Assembly (NCBI GenBank): GCA_030388725.1
Contig: CP128857.1
Location: 3,038,001 to 3,102,000 of the forward strand
Direction: 5' to 3'
From: Prodigiosinella aquatilis
GTDB taxonomy: Bacteria; Pseudomonadota; Gammaproteobacteria; Enterobacterales; Enterobacteriaceae
Length of the DNA stretch: 64,000 nucleotides
Below the pieces are notes generated by a model. The model was not told the DNA's origin, searched no databases, and was given only the letters and a program-made list of their open reading frames with translations. How positions within the stretch are numbered: the first letter of the stretch is position 1; the number at the start of each line of letters is the position of its first letter. Both the position numbers and the translations under genes were made by a program. This document shows positions 17,977 through 26,832 of the stretch, in pieces.

Positions 17977-18930
17977 TTAACGGGTCAAGTGCTCAATAAG
18001 GGCGGGAACCACTTTATAGATGTCCCCAACCAGGCCATAGTCGGCATATTTGAAAATAGGCGCATTCTTGTCTTTATTGATGGCGACGATGGTTTTAGCA
18101 CCGTTGCCCCCAACCATATGCTGAATCTGGCCGGAAATACCCAGCATCAGATAGAGATCGGACTTCAGCAGCACCCCGGACACGCCGATGTAACGTTCAC
18201 GTTCCATCCAGTGTTCACCTTCCGCGATCGGACGGGAACAACCGACTTCCGCCCCGATCGCCGTCGCCAGTTCCTGTACCATGCGCAGGTCATCCTGAGA
18301 GACCAGGCCACGGCCCACACCAACGACACGTTTGGCTTTACTCAAGTCGACACTGCTCAAGGATTTGGCACGACGCTCTTTACACAAAATTTCCTGACGT
18401 GGCGTGACATAAGCGGCCTGATAGACGGGGCAGTCATGGGAAGGATTAGCCGCGATAGGTTCTATTACACCGGACGCCAGAGTGATAATGGCGATCGGTG
18501 TGTTGATTTTTTCACTACCGAATGCCAGCCCCCCGTACATACGGTGTTCGACACGTGTGCCTTCATCGCTGACCGTTAATGACGTAACGTCGTTAACCAC
18601 TGCCGCATCAAGCAAGATACTCAATCTGGCGGCCAACGCTTTACCACGTTTCGTCGCGGATAGCAGAATCAGTGTAACGGACCGAGACTGAGCGGCTGGT
18701 TTCTCCACAATGGAAGCCACGGTTTCAGCATAGTTTTCTATACGCTGCTGAGCGGACTTTTCCCCCAGCACATAAAGCATATCCGCACCCAGCGACTTAA
18801 CGTCAGGCACAGTATCAGCATCCTGTACCAGTACGTTGACATGTTCACCCCACTGGCGTGCGCCAGCCAACAATTCGGCGTAGCGATCGATATTGTCGCT
18901 GAACACCCATACATTGGTTAATTTACTCAT
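17977..18930 (-). CDS. ydiR: Electron transfer flavoprotein alpha-like subunit YdiR (FixB)
   Basis: 317 aa. The C-terminal FAD domain is clear: RVVGVGRGLVSQDDLRMVQ, GCSRPIAEGEHW, YIGVSGVLLKSDLYLMLGIS and GAKTIVAINKDKNAPIFKYAD, where the last segment is the ETF-alpha signature. It would pair with YdiQ to carry electrons between the acyl-CoA dehydrogenase and YdiS/YdiT. A GGAG site precedes the ATG, and the gene starts 22 nt after ydiQ ends. Confidence 0.92.
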   Translation of the reverse strand: MSKLTNVWVFSDNIDRYAELLAGARQWGEHVNVLVQDADTVPDVKSLGADMLYVLGEKSAQQRIENYAETVASIVEKPAAQSRSVTLILLSATKRGKALAARLSILLDAAVVNDVTSLTVSDEGTRVEHRMYGGLAFGSEKINTPIAIITLASGVIEPIAANPSHDCPVYQAAYVTPRQEILCKERRAKSLSSVDLSKAKRVVGVGRGLVSQDDLRMVQELATAIGAEVGCSRPIAEGEHWMERERYIGVSGVLLKSDLYLMLGISGQIQHMVGGNGAKTIVAINKDKNAPIFKYADYGLVGDIYKVVPALIEHLTR

Positions 18931-18952
18931 GATGATTTTTCTCCATCCCGGG

Positions 18953-19717
18953 TTAGTTCAGCACTTTTTTCAGGTGTTCCGCCAATTCGCTAATCGCTTC
19001 TGGCGCATCACTTTCAATGATGATGTGTTTACGCTCTGCCTGCGGTGGCACATGGATATGGGTCAGTTCGGTAAAAGGCGGCGTTGGCGTCCAGCCAATA
19101 TCGGCGGCCTTCCACTGCGTTACCGGTTTTTTCCCGGCGCCGAGGATAGCTTTCATCGACGGAACTTTGGGAACATTAATATCTGAAGTAACACAGAGCA
19201 CCGCCGGAAGCGGTAATTCCAGAATTTCCACTTCATCTTCCAGGGTACGTTCAGCCAGAATATGGTTATCAACCACCTGAATATTGCTGACGGCATTAAC
19301 AGTGGGAAGTTGCAACATTTCGCCGACAAGCAAGCCGACCTGTTGGGCATATAGATCGCCTGAACCTTCGCCAAACAGTATGAGATCGAAGCCGATTTTA
19401 CTGGCGGCGGCAGCCAACGCTGCGGCGGTATCTTTAGGGAGCGAGTGTTCCAGATATGTATCCTGAACCAGGTAAAGCGCATGTGGACCGCGTGACAATA
19501 CGTCTTTACGCACCTTGGTATTTTCCAGTAACTTGCCGCCCGCACTGAGCGCCATGACCTGACCATCAGTGCCGGCCAGTTGGGTGGCCGCTTCGATGGC
19601 ATTCAGGTCAAACTGACTGATTTTGGCATCAGCGCGATCAAAATTGAGCGTCCGCTCTGCGGTAACCACAATGTCTTGCTCTTCGGGTACCAGCTTGAAG
19701 CAGGTTATAATTTTCAT
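18953..19717 (-). CDS. ydiQ: Electron transfer flavoprotein beta-like subunit YdiQ (FixA)
   Basis: 254 aa when started at 19717 (MKIITCFKLVPEEQDI), which follows AGGAGA at the right distance and equals the E. coli length; the earlier in-frame ATG at 19735 is rejected. ETF-beta features include the N-terminal CFKLVPE, FDLNAIEAATQL and the AMP-contact region LILFGEGSGDLYAQQVG. It is the first gene of the ydiQRST-fadK operon, with a 920-bp upstream region shared with divergent ydiP. Confidence 0.93.
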   Translation of the reverse strand: MKIITCFKLVPEEQDIVVTAERTLNFDRADAKISQFDLNAIEAATQLAGTDGQVMALSAGGKLLENTKVRKDVLSRGPHALYLVQDTYLEHSLPKDTAAALAAAASKIGFDLILFGEGSGDLYAQQVGLLVGEMLQLPTVNAVSNIQVVDNHILAERTLEDEVEILELPLPAVLCVTSDINVPKVPSMKAILGAGKKPVTQWKAADIGWTPTPPFTELTHIHVPPQAERKHIIIESDAPEAISELAEHLKKVLN

Positions 19718-20186
19718 GGTATCTCCTATCGGCAATAACAGATATTTGAATTAATGATGAAAGTTTGCATACCTGAATGGTAATGACGCAACAGGCTAAT
19801 ACAACAATTCAGAGAGATGCCAATCGCTGGCAATAAAGGAAAAGGAGATACTTTTTGTTGATTCATATTTTTCCCCGGTTAAAAATATATATCCACTTAA
19901 TATATGAAGTAAGTTTCTTTACTTCCCTAATGGCAGTTTCTTAGATAAAAATCATTTATCCCACGTATCTCAAGGAAGTAGACAAAATTCATGGTGATAT
20001 ATTGATACGGCTCCGAAGAAAAAACGACATGATAATATGTTTTAGTTACCAACTATCTTGCAAAAAAAGCGTTATCTAACACAATCCGGTAGCTATTTAT
20101 TTTTATCCCACCCGATAAATTGATGCATAAAATAAGGAAAATATTAAACACGAGACTAATGCGCCAAAAAAGATAAAAAAACAAGA

Positions 20187-20202
20187 TGTGACGCACATCA
20201 TA
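20187..20202. promoter_or_regulatory. Candidate CRP/FNR-type site
   Basis: TGTGACGCACATCATA agrees with the CRP pattern TGTGA-N6-TCACA in nine of ten defined bases. It lies 470 bp upstream of the ydiQ start and 436 bp upstream of ydiP, far for simple activation, so it may serve a long leader or a second promoter. Not tested. Confidence 0.4.
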
Positions 20203-20464
20203 AATATGATTATTTCTGTTGAAAAAAACATTATTAAATTCAGTTAAAAATGAAATTACGTTCATATTGTAAATTCAATGTGTCAAATATGTATATTATT
20301 GATTAGCTCAATGTGTAGACCAGAACCAATAAATTGATTAATTTCTGTAACAGTGACATGTTTTATAGTACGTCTGGATCGGCGTACTATCTTGCATGAC
20401 ATACAAACAATCTTGTTTTCGTGCGCCAGGTTCATGTTATAACTATCTTCGCTTACTATATATA

Positions 20465-20590
20465 TCTTAAATAATTCGAGTTACAGAAAGGCAACAACCG
20501 GGCCAATACTCAAGCAATAGCATAGTAAATAAGTAAGTAAGCGACTGGGCAGCCAACGCTTCTGCGACGTGAAGCATGAGGTATGTCGTG
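20465..20590 (+). repeat. Degenerate copy of the 127-bp intergenic repeat
   Basis: It begins with AAATAATTCGAGTTACAGAA, which matches the AAATAATTCGAGTTGCAGGA start of the intact copy at 21553, and ends with AGCCAACGCTTCTGCGACGTGAAG, a mutated form of the GCCAACACACCTGCAACTTGAAG end. The middle has diverged. It forms the leader just upstream of ydiP. Confidence 0.55.
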
Positions 20591-20637
20591 CCACTCAATG
20601 GTTGGCTCAGACCTTACGGTTCAATGTGGAGGTAGTC

Positions 20638-21549
20638 ATGTATCAACGCTGGTTTGACAATAAAACGAATGCCATATTCGAAAATGGACTGACACCTAAA
20701 CTCTCTCGATATGTTATTAGCGACGATCCCAATTGGGAATCCGGTCATCATGTACATGAAGTGGAAACCGAACTGATCTATGTAAAAAAAGGGCTTGTCA
20801 ATCTGACGATTGATTCATCGAACTATATTGCTCAGGAGGGCGACATTATTGTCATCGAACGCGGTTGTTTGCACTCCGTGGCTTCTGATGCCACATTACC
20901 CGCAACGACCTATACCTGTGCAGTTTATGATTTCAAGATTACGGGTCTTGAGGAAAATAGGATAATGCAGCCAAACTCATGTCCTATTGTTTCAATAGCA
21001 AAAAATAAAAATGTTATAAAAAATATTTTCCATGAAATCAGTATGTTATTACCTCAGCAAATGAATGGTCTCTCATCACCAGTCTATGATGCATTTGGTT
21101 ATGTTCTCACCGTCATGTTTTATGAGAACTTCAAGAGTGCGTATAGAACTGACTCAGGACATATAATAAAAGATGTACTGGTAAAAGACATCCTGGTTTA
21201 TTTAAACAACAATTACAGAGAAAAAATCACCTTAGATCAACTCGCAAAAAAATTCCGTGCCAGCGTCAGCTATATCTGCCATGAATTCACCAAAGAGTAC
21301 CATATATCACCAATAAACTATGTTATTAAACGCCGAATCACGGAAGCGAAGTTTTCGTTAACTAACACAGAATTATGCCTGAATGAAATTTCTTTCAGGG
21401 TCGGATATGAGAATGTCGATCACTTCACAAAATTATTTATTCGGCATGTGGGTTGTTCTCCTTCTGAATACAAAAAACAGTTCAAAAACGATCTCAATGG
21501 GCTGGAATATATAACAGAGTTTGGCGAACGCCCAGAAGTGTTAATTTAA
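20638..21549 (+). CDS. ydiP: AraC-family transcriptional regulator YdiP
   Basis: The start at 20638 (MYQRWFDNKTN…) follows GGAGG by 5 nt and gives 303 aa, the E. coli YdiP length; upstream codons belong to a repeat. The N-terminal cupin holds HHVHEVETELIYVKKG. The C-terminal pair of HTHs includes LDQLAKKFRASVSYICHEFTK and LNEISFRVGYENVDHFTKLF. It sits divergently between the ydiF-ydiO and ydiQRST-fadK groups, so it probably controls both. The likely effector is an organic acid or CoA-pathway intermediate; this is not known. Confidence 0.92.
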   Translation: MYQRWFDNKTNAIFENGLTPKLSRYVISDDPNWESGHHVHEVETELIYVKKGLVNLTIDSSNYIAQEGDIIVIERGCLHSVASDATLPATTYTCAVYDFKITGLEENRIMQPNSCPIVSIAKNKNVIKNIFHEISMLLPQQMNGLSSPVYDAFGYVLTVMFYENFKSAYRTDSGHIIKDVLVKDILVYLNNNYREKITLDQLAKKFRASVSYICHEFTKEYHISPINYVIKRRITEAKFSLTNTELCLNEISFRVGYENVDHFTKLFIRHVGCSPSEYKKQFKNDLNGLEYITEFGERPEVLI

Positions 21550-21552
21550 GTT

Positions 21553-21679
21553 TATACCCCAAATAATTCGAGTTGCAGGAAGGCGGAAAGAGAGTGAATC
21601 CCGAGGAGCTTACTCAGGTAAGTGATTCGGGTGAACGAACGCCGCCAACACACCTGCAACTTGAAGTATGGCGGGTATA
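21553..21679 (+). repeat. 127-bp palindromic intergenic repeat, copy 1
   Basis: It runs from TATACCCCAAATAATTCGAG to GCGGGTATA, with TATACCC/GGGTATA ends and a TGCAG…CTGCA-type inner symmetry. It lies between the convergent ends of ydiP and ydiO, where it could act as a bidirectional transcription barrier. The same element in inverse orientation occurs at 24677-24803. Confidence 0.75.
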
Positions 21680-21826
21680 GTGATAGATATTCCAATGCTA
21701 ATATCACCCCCGACCTTTCTCTGCGAAAGGGAAACCGGGGAATCTATTAATAGTAAAACGCCTGAATTTCTCAGTAATTTGAACCCGTTCACCTCATCGG
21801 GGATGAACGGGGATGGCCCAATACGA

Positions 21827-22978
21827 CTACTTATTCTGATAATCTTTCAGAATCTGGCGCCCGGCAATATAGATCATGATTTCATCGGTGCCACCGCCAA
21901 TTCGTTCACAACGAACATCGCGCCAGAAGCGGGAAACGCGGGCATCATCCGTATAACCCAATCCACCCATGATCTGAATTGCGTCATCAATCACTTCAAG
22001 CGCGGTACGCGCACAATACAATTTACAGAGTGCGGCACTGGTTCGTAATGATTGATGCATATCGGCTTGCCATGCCACTTTCAATACCATGTTGCGCATG
22101 TTTTCGATTTTTATCGCCATTAAAGCCAGTTTTTCCTGAATCATCTGGTTATGGCCGATAGGTTTGCCAAACTGAATGCGCTGGTTGGCATATTTGGCCG
22201 CATCTTCAAATGCACACTCGGCAAAACCGGTACTGCGGGCAGCATTGATAAGACGTTCCATTTCAAAGTTATACATTACATTCAGAAAACCCATGCCCTC
22301 TTCACCGACCATGTCGCTTTCATCAACCTCGACATTATCCAGATAGACTTCACAGGTGCTCAGCATATGCCAGCCAATTTTATGCAACGGGTTGATTTTG
22401 ATGCCTGGACTGTTCGATTCTACCCACCAAAGCGTGAACGCTTTTTTCGGATCTTTTGGTTCAGGATCCCGCGCCAGCACCAACATGTAAGGGTATTCTT
22501 TGGCTCCGGTAATAAAAGTCTTCTGACCATTCAAATACACTTTGCCGTTCTTGCGAGTGTAGGTTGTTGTCGCGCTATTGTTGTCTGACCCGGCACCAGG
22601 TTCAGTGAGTGCCAGCGCATAAGCCGGGTCGCCGGTGGCCAATGTGCTTTCCGCCGTTTTCCGCAATTGTTCTGGCGAACCGAACCTTCTCATACTGTGA
22701 ATACATTGCCCGTTGGTGATCAAAAATGCGGGAGCACCACATTTTGAGACTTCCATCAACGCAAGCATCTGTGTCACATAATCAGCCGGAATACCATTAT
22801 ATTCCTCTGGCACACCTAATAGAGAAATACCATTGTCAGATAACGCCTTCATGAATTCTTTGGGATAAGTTCCCGTTTGGTCGCATGTTCTGAAATATTC
22901 TTCAGGAAAATTATTGGTAATAAGTTCCCGAATACTTGCCAACAGCAACTCTTGTTCTTCGGTTAAACCAAAGTCCAT
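21827..22978 (-). CDS. ydiO: Acyl-CoA dehydrogenase YdiO
   Basis: 383 aa, identical in length to E. coli YdiO and related to CaiA. FAD and substrate contacts are in ALALTEPGAGSDNNSATTTY and FITGAK; the catalytic-base region is CERIGGGTDEIMIYIAGRQ with Glu366. Start context AGGAG is good. It interconverts a saturated and an alpha,beta-unsaturated acyl-CoA, exchanging electrons with the YdiQR flavoprotein; in anaerobic systems of this type it often runs as a reductase. The gene lies 14 bp downstream of ydiF. Confidence 0.93.
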   Translation of the reverse strand: MDFGLTEEQELLLASIRELITNNFPEEYFRTCDQTGTYPKEFMKALSDNGISLLGVPEEYNGIPADYVTQMLALMEVSKCGAPAFLITNGQCIHSMRRFGSPEQLRKTAESTLATGDPAYALALTEPGAGSDNNSATTTYTRKNGKVYLNGQKTFITGAKEYPYMLVLARDPEPKDPKKAFTLWWVESNSPGIKINPLHKIGWHMLSTCEVYLDNVEVDESDMVGEEGMGFLNVMYNFEMERLINAARSTGFAECAFEDAAKYANQRIQFGKPIGHNQMIQEKLALMAIKIENMRNMVLKVAWQADMHQSLRTSAALCKLYCARTALEVIDDAIQIMGGLGYTDDARVSRFWRDVRCERIGGGTDEIMIYIAGRQILKDYQNK

Positions 22979-22992
22979 ATTCTGTACTCCTA

Positions 22993-24588
22993 TTATTTAT
23001 CTACTTCAGGTAAAACAAATCCCATGACTTTGTCATAAAACATTCTTTCATCCATCAGTTTCAAGTCACTGGATATGATTGGCTTGAAGTCCATTTGAGA
23101 TAGAATATCTTTTTCCAGATCAACACCGGGCGCAATTTCAATCAAATGTAATCCATCTTCTTTTAACGTAAATACCGCGCGTTCAGTGATATAGCGAACA
23201 TCCAGCCCACGCTTCAACGCTATTTTTCCACTGAATGTTATTTCTGGTATCTCTTTTATAAATTTTTTGACTTTCCCTTCCTGAACAATTTTTAGTTTTC
23301 CTTCACTAACTTCTGTTTTTAAGCTACCCGCCGTCAATGTTCCGCAGAATATAATTTTCTTCGACGTCGCACTGATATCAATAAACCCGCCCGTGCCCAT
23401 AATTTTCCCATTGAATTTATGAACACCGACATTACCGTGCTGGTCTATTTCAGCAAAACTTAAATAACAGACATCCAGTCCACCACCATGATAGAAGTCA
23501 AACTGGGAGGTCATATCCAGAATAGCGCGGGTATTAACATTAGCGCCGAAAGCGACCCCCTGAGTGGTAATGCCGCCAATAGGGCCGGTTTCTACCGTCA
23601 ATACGAAGTCATCAGCACAGCCCTCCTCTCTGGCAACCAGACCAATGCCGTCAGCAATACCAACGCCTACGTTTCCCACGGCCCCTTTGCGCATTTCAAA
23701 CAACGCACGCCGTGCAACCAGTTTGCGCTGATTCAGTGGAATATCCATTCTGGTACTGTCGTCAAGCACAAAATCACCAGAAATAAACCGATTAACGGGC
23801 GCACCGCCATAAAGCTGCGTCTGAGCCGAATCGACAACCACAATATCGACAAGGTAGCCAGGGATCCTGACTGATTTGGGATGAAGCGTCGCTTTCTTGA
23901 CCATCTTCTGCACTTGCATCATCACAATACCGCCATTGTTATGCACGGCTTGCGCGATCACTAACGCGTCCAGATACATCACTTCATCTTCAAACGAGGC
24001 ATAACCTTCGCTATCACATGTCGTGGCGCGGATAAAGGCAACATTAGGTGCGATGGCCTTATAGAAGAGATACTCCTGATTGTCGATTTCAATCAGTTTG
24101 ATCAACTCTTCTTTGGTCACTTCATTGAGCTTCCCGCCTTGCTGTCGTGGGTCAACAAACGTACCGATACCGATATCGCTCAAAACGCCGGGTTGATGGG
24201 CGGCTGAAGCCCGGATAGTCTGCGTCAAAACACCTTGCGGGTAGTTATAGGCGATAATCTTGTTTTGTTCGGCCAACTCGGAAATACGTGGCGATTGCCC
24301 CCAATGGCCGCAAAGCGCCCATCTCACCAAACCTTCCTGGGCCAGTGGACTAATTCCTTTTTCTGCCCGGTCACCCAACCCCGTTGGGCTGATTAAAGAA
24401 AGATTTCGAGGCGATTGTGTATTTTTATAACGTTCAGATAAAGCCGTAATTAATGTTGTAGCTTCAAGAATGCCGCCACCAGCCCCCAGGACACAAAGTG
24501 TGGCTTCATTCGGAATATATTTCACAGCGTCTTCAGCAGACAACACCGGGACTCTGCCATTAATTTTTTCCGGTTTTTCCAGTTTCAT
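22993..24588 (-). CDS. ydiF: Acyl-CoA:acetate CoA-transferase YdiF
   Basis: 531-aa family I CoA-transferase with the alpha and beta halves fused. The catalytic glutamate is Glu333 in TVETGPIGG, the position known for E. coli YdiF. The N-terminal glycine loop VLGAGGG and GVGIADGIG near 310 are conserved. It moves CoA between short acyl-CoAs and acids without ATP, recycling the CoA used by the pathway. It is separated from aroD by 386 bp including a repeat, so it may have its own promoter. Confidence 0.93.
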   Translation of the reverse strand: MKLEKPEKINGRVPVLSAEDAVKYIPNEATLCVLGAGGGILEATTLITALSERYKNTQSPRNLSLISPTGLGDRAEKGISPLAQEGLVRWALCGHWGQSPRISELAEQNKIIAYNYPQGVLTQTIRASAAHQPGVLSDIGIGTFVDPRQQGGKLNEVTKEELIKLIEIDNQEYLFYKAIAPNVAFIRATTCDSEGYASFEDEVMYLDALVIAQAVHNNGGIVMMQVQKMVKKATLHPKSVRIPGYLVDIVVVDSAQTQLYGGAPVNRFISGDFVLDDSTRMDIPLNQRKLVARRALFEMRKGAVGNVGVGIADGIGLVAREEGCADDFVLTVETGPIGGITTQGVAFGANVNTRAILDMTSQFDFYHGGGLDVCYLSFAEIDQHGNVGVHKFNGKIMGTGGFIDISATSKKIIFCGTLTAGSLKTEVSEGKLKIVQEGKVKKFIKEIPEITFSGKIALKRGLDVRYITERAVFTLKEDGLHLIEIAPGVDLEKDILSQMDFKPIISSDLKLMDERMFYDKVMGFVLPEVDK

Positions 24589-24974
24589 AGGTGCTCCTAA
24601 TCATGATCGAGTTTATTTTTCTCAATCACCTAAAAATATAAGACACTTCACTACAGCTTAAATAACTGAAATAATCTATACCCGTCATACTTCAAGTTGC
24701 TGGTGTGTTGGCTGCGCTCGTTCACCCGAATCATTTATCTGAATAAGCTCATCGGGATTTACTCTCTTGCCGCCTTCCTGCAACTCGAATTATTTTGGGT
24801 ATATATAGCCACGAAAAATGTTATAAAAGTGCCTACCATTTACTTAAATGATTATTTTATACACCCAATAAACCATCTATTGCAGGACATTAATACACCT
24901 ACAGACTGAGTGACCATATATATCTATCCAAGAACCACGAAGGTTCTCGAATAAATATTCGACCACAGATTGTT
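24589..24974. other. Intergenic region between ydiF and aroD
   Basis: It contains the inverted copy of the 127-bp repeat (24677-24803) and a small hairpin AGAACC/GGTTCT at 24931-24947 just after aroD in transcript order, without a strong T-run. No gene is seen. Confidence 0.5.
24677..24803 (-). repeat. 127-bp palindromic intergenic repeat, copy 2
   Basis: Inverse of copy 1: it starts TATACCCGTCATACTTCAAG and ends AACTCGAATTATTTTGGGTATA. Same 127-bp length, with scattered substitutions in the central loop. It lies between aroD and ydiF on the minus strand. Such elements are frequent in soft-rot Enterobacterales genomes (from memory, not checked). Confidence 0.75.
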
Positions 24975-25733
24975 TTATGACTGATGTAATATATTTAAAA
25001 CCGTTCTTAATTCTTTAATTGCTATCTGCCCAGGAGCAGACGCTTTTTTCAATGCTCCGAATGTTGCTGCTGACCCAAAGACTTCACCCGATAAGCGAGA
25101 AATAATACCGGATTGCGACATAGACATCGTAATAATGGGGCGATCCGCATATTTTTCACTCATTTCCAGTGTGGCTGACAGCAACGTCACCACATCGGTC
25201 TTGTTCTGTGGCATCAGGGCGATTTTGGGAATGTCCGCTCCCAACGTCTGCATTTTGCACAAACGCTTGATAATTTCGTCTTTAGGCGGCGTTTTATGAA
25301 AGTCATGGTTGGACATAATGACTTTCACCCCTTTGGCGTGAGCATGTTCTATTGTGGCACTCACCAGTTGATCGCCGGTAAACAGCTCCAGGTCAATCAT
25401 ATCCACCAGACCGCTATCAATAACCGCTTTATTCAGGGAAATGTATTCATCGGGCGCGATGCTTTTTTCACCCCCTTCTTTTGCGGTACGGAAGGTAAAG
25501 AGGATCGGTTTGTCGTGAATAATACTCCGGAGTTTGCGGGCGGCATCGATAACGCTATCGATATGTTTCACATCATCAAAATGATCAATACGCCATTCCA
25601 GGATATCAAAGTCAAAATCTTTGTAATATTGCGCTTCCGACTCAACCAGTGGCCCATTTTTTCCCATTAATGACACAATGATTTTCGGCGCGCCTTCACC
25701 TATTACCAGATTTTTCACGGTTACGGTTTTCAT
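24975..25733 (-). CDS. aroD: 3-Dehydroquinate dehydratase, type I
   Basis: 252 aa, the E. coli AroD length. The type I active site is complete: Glu46 and Arg48 in LEWRID, Arg82, His143 in SNHDFH, Schiff-base Lys170 in ADIPKIALMPQ, Arg213, Ser232 and Gln236. It dehydrates 3-dehydroquinate to 3-dehydroshikimate in the cytoplasm, the third step of the shikimate pathway, and is equally usable for quinate breakdown. The neighbours ydiB and ydiN support a catabolic or uptake role in addition to biosynthesis. Confidence 0.95.
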   Translation of the reverse strand: MKTVTVKNLVIGEGAPKIIVSLMGKNGPLVESEAQYYKDFDFDILEWRIDHFDDVKHIDSVIDAARKLRSIIHDKPILFTFRTAKEGGEKSIAPDEYISLNKAVIDSGLVDMIDLELFTGDQLVSATIEHAHAKGVKVIMSNHDFHKTPPKDEIIKRLCKMQTLGADIPKIALMPQNKTDVVTLLSATLEMSEKYADRPIITMSMSQSGIISRLSGEVFGSAATFGALKKASAPGQIAIKELRTVLNILHQS

Positions 25734-25742
25734 TCTTTTCCC

Positions 25743-25882
25743 TTACATTAATGCGTTATGGTAGACATCAGCCAGTGTGAACACGAACAACACCCAGATA
25801 ATGTTGCTGGCAACCTGGACGAGTAGTGGCCCGTTCCGTTCAGGTCCCATACTGTAGCGACTGGCAACATAAAATAATCCAA
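25743..25882 (-). pseudogene. Possible 3' remnant of a membrane-protein gene
   Basis: In the 158-bp ydiB-aroD gap, a minus-strand frame reads …FGLFYVASRYSMGPE… and VASNIIWVLFVFTLADVYHNALM before a stop at 25743. The hydrophobic helix near the C-terminus resembles the last helix of a transporter. There is no plausible start, so I treat it as a remnant, perhaps of a second MFS gene like E. coli ydiM. Weak evidence. Confidence 0.25.
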
Positions 25883-25891
25883 ACCGGATTA

Positions 25892-26758
25892 CTATGCGTT
25901 AAACCCCATGGCCTTTTTAATATATTCCAACGGAAAATCTTTCCCCGTCCAAAGTTTAAACTGTTCTGCGCCTTGCCATAATAACATTCCATAGCCATCG
26001 ACCGTTTTACAGCCGGCATCCATTGCCATTTGCAATAGCTTGGTGATATGCGGGTTGTAAACGCACTCGGAAACCAGCAAGTCTGGACGCAACATCGATT
26101 TGTCACTGACGATACATTCATTTTCCAGCGGTTTCATACCCAATTTCGTACCATTGGTCAAAATATCCGCGCTGGCAATGGCATCGGCAAACACTTTCTG
26201 GTCAGCCAGATCATGAACCGTAATAGTACAATCAGTGTTGTCATTCACCCGTTTTGCAAAGGCAACCGCTTTTTCATAGAACTCATCCTTGCGGTTAAAC
26301 AACATGATTTCCTTAATTCCTTCGATTGCAGCCTGGGCGCCGATAGCCGTAGATGCGCCGCCAGCGCCGACCAACACCATTTTCTTACCTTTAATATCAA
26401 AGCCGCTTTCTTTGATAGCCCGGATATGCCCGGTACCGTCGGTGTTATAGCCGGTAAGATAACCATCATCGTTCACAATGGTATTGATGGCGCCCACCAG
26501 TTTGGCGGCTGGGGTTAACTCATTCACATACTCACAAGCCAGTTGCTTATTCGGCATGGAAACACCGGTACCACGCATTTTTAACGCCTTCAGCCCTTCG
26601 ATTGCTTTGCCAAAACGCGTATTGTCAACTTCGAAAGCCATATAGGTATAAGGTAAGCCAACTTTTTCCAGTGCCTTATTCTGCATTTCAGGTGATAAAC
26701 TGTGTCTGATGGGGTAAGCCATTAATCCAATCAGTTCATATTTTGCAGTTACATCCAT
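25892..26758 (-). CDS. ydiB: Quinate/shikimate dehydrogenase YdiB
   Basis: 288 aa, equal to E. coli YdiB. Substrate and catalytic residues are Ser-rich YPIRHSLSPEMQN at 15-27, Lys71 in SMPNKQ and Asp107 in YNTDGTG. The NAD(P) loop is LVGAGGASTAIGAQAA, and DGYGMLLWQGAEQF ends the fold. It oxidises quinate or shikimate, or reduces the dehydro forms, with NAD or NADP. A strong AAGGAGT site precedes the ATG. It lies 74 bp after ydiN and before aroD. Confidence 0.94.
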   Translation of the reverse strand: MDVTAKYELIGLMAYPIRHSLSPEMQNKALEKVGLPYTYMAFEVDNTRFGKAIEGLKALKMRGTGVSMPNKQLACEYVNELTPAAKLVGAINTIVNDDGYLTGYNTDGTGHIRAIKESGFDIKGKKMVLVGAGGASTAIGAQAAIEGIKEIMLFNRKDEFYEKAVAFAKRVNDNTDCTITVHDLADQKVFADAIASADILTNGTKLGMKPLENECIVSDKSMLRPDLLVSECVYNPHITKLLQMAMDAGCKTVDGYGMLLWQGAEQFKLWTGKDFPLEYIKKAMGFNA

Positions 26759-26832
26759 TAGAAACTCCTTAATTTATTCTCTCAATTTAACGCAAAGTTC
26801 ATTAAAAACGTATTTCTCATACAATGCGTTAT

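Larger units (their letters stand above)
19718..20637. other. Divergent regulatory region between ydiQ and ydiP
   Basis: 920 bp, very AT-rich, without a credible gene (a 70-codon minus frame near 20053-20265 has no coding character). It holds a CRP-like site at 20187-20202 and a decayed copy of the 127-bp intergenic repeat at about 20465-20590 directly before ydiP. The promoters of the ETF operon and of ydiP must lie here. Confidence 0.6.

Noticed and set aside
20053..20265. 70-codon minus frame rich in Phe, Asn and Ile in the ydiQ-ydiP gap
   Set aside because: Composition follows the AT-rich DNA, it has no start signal and no family resemblance.
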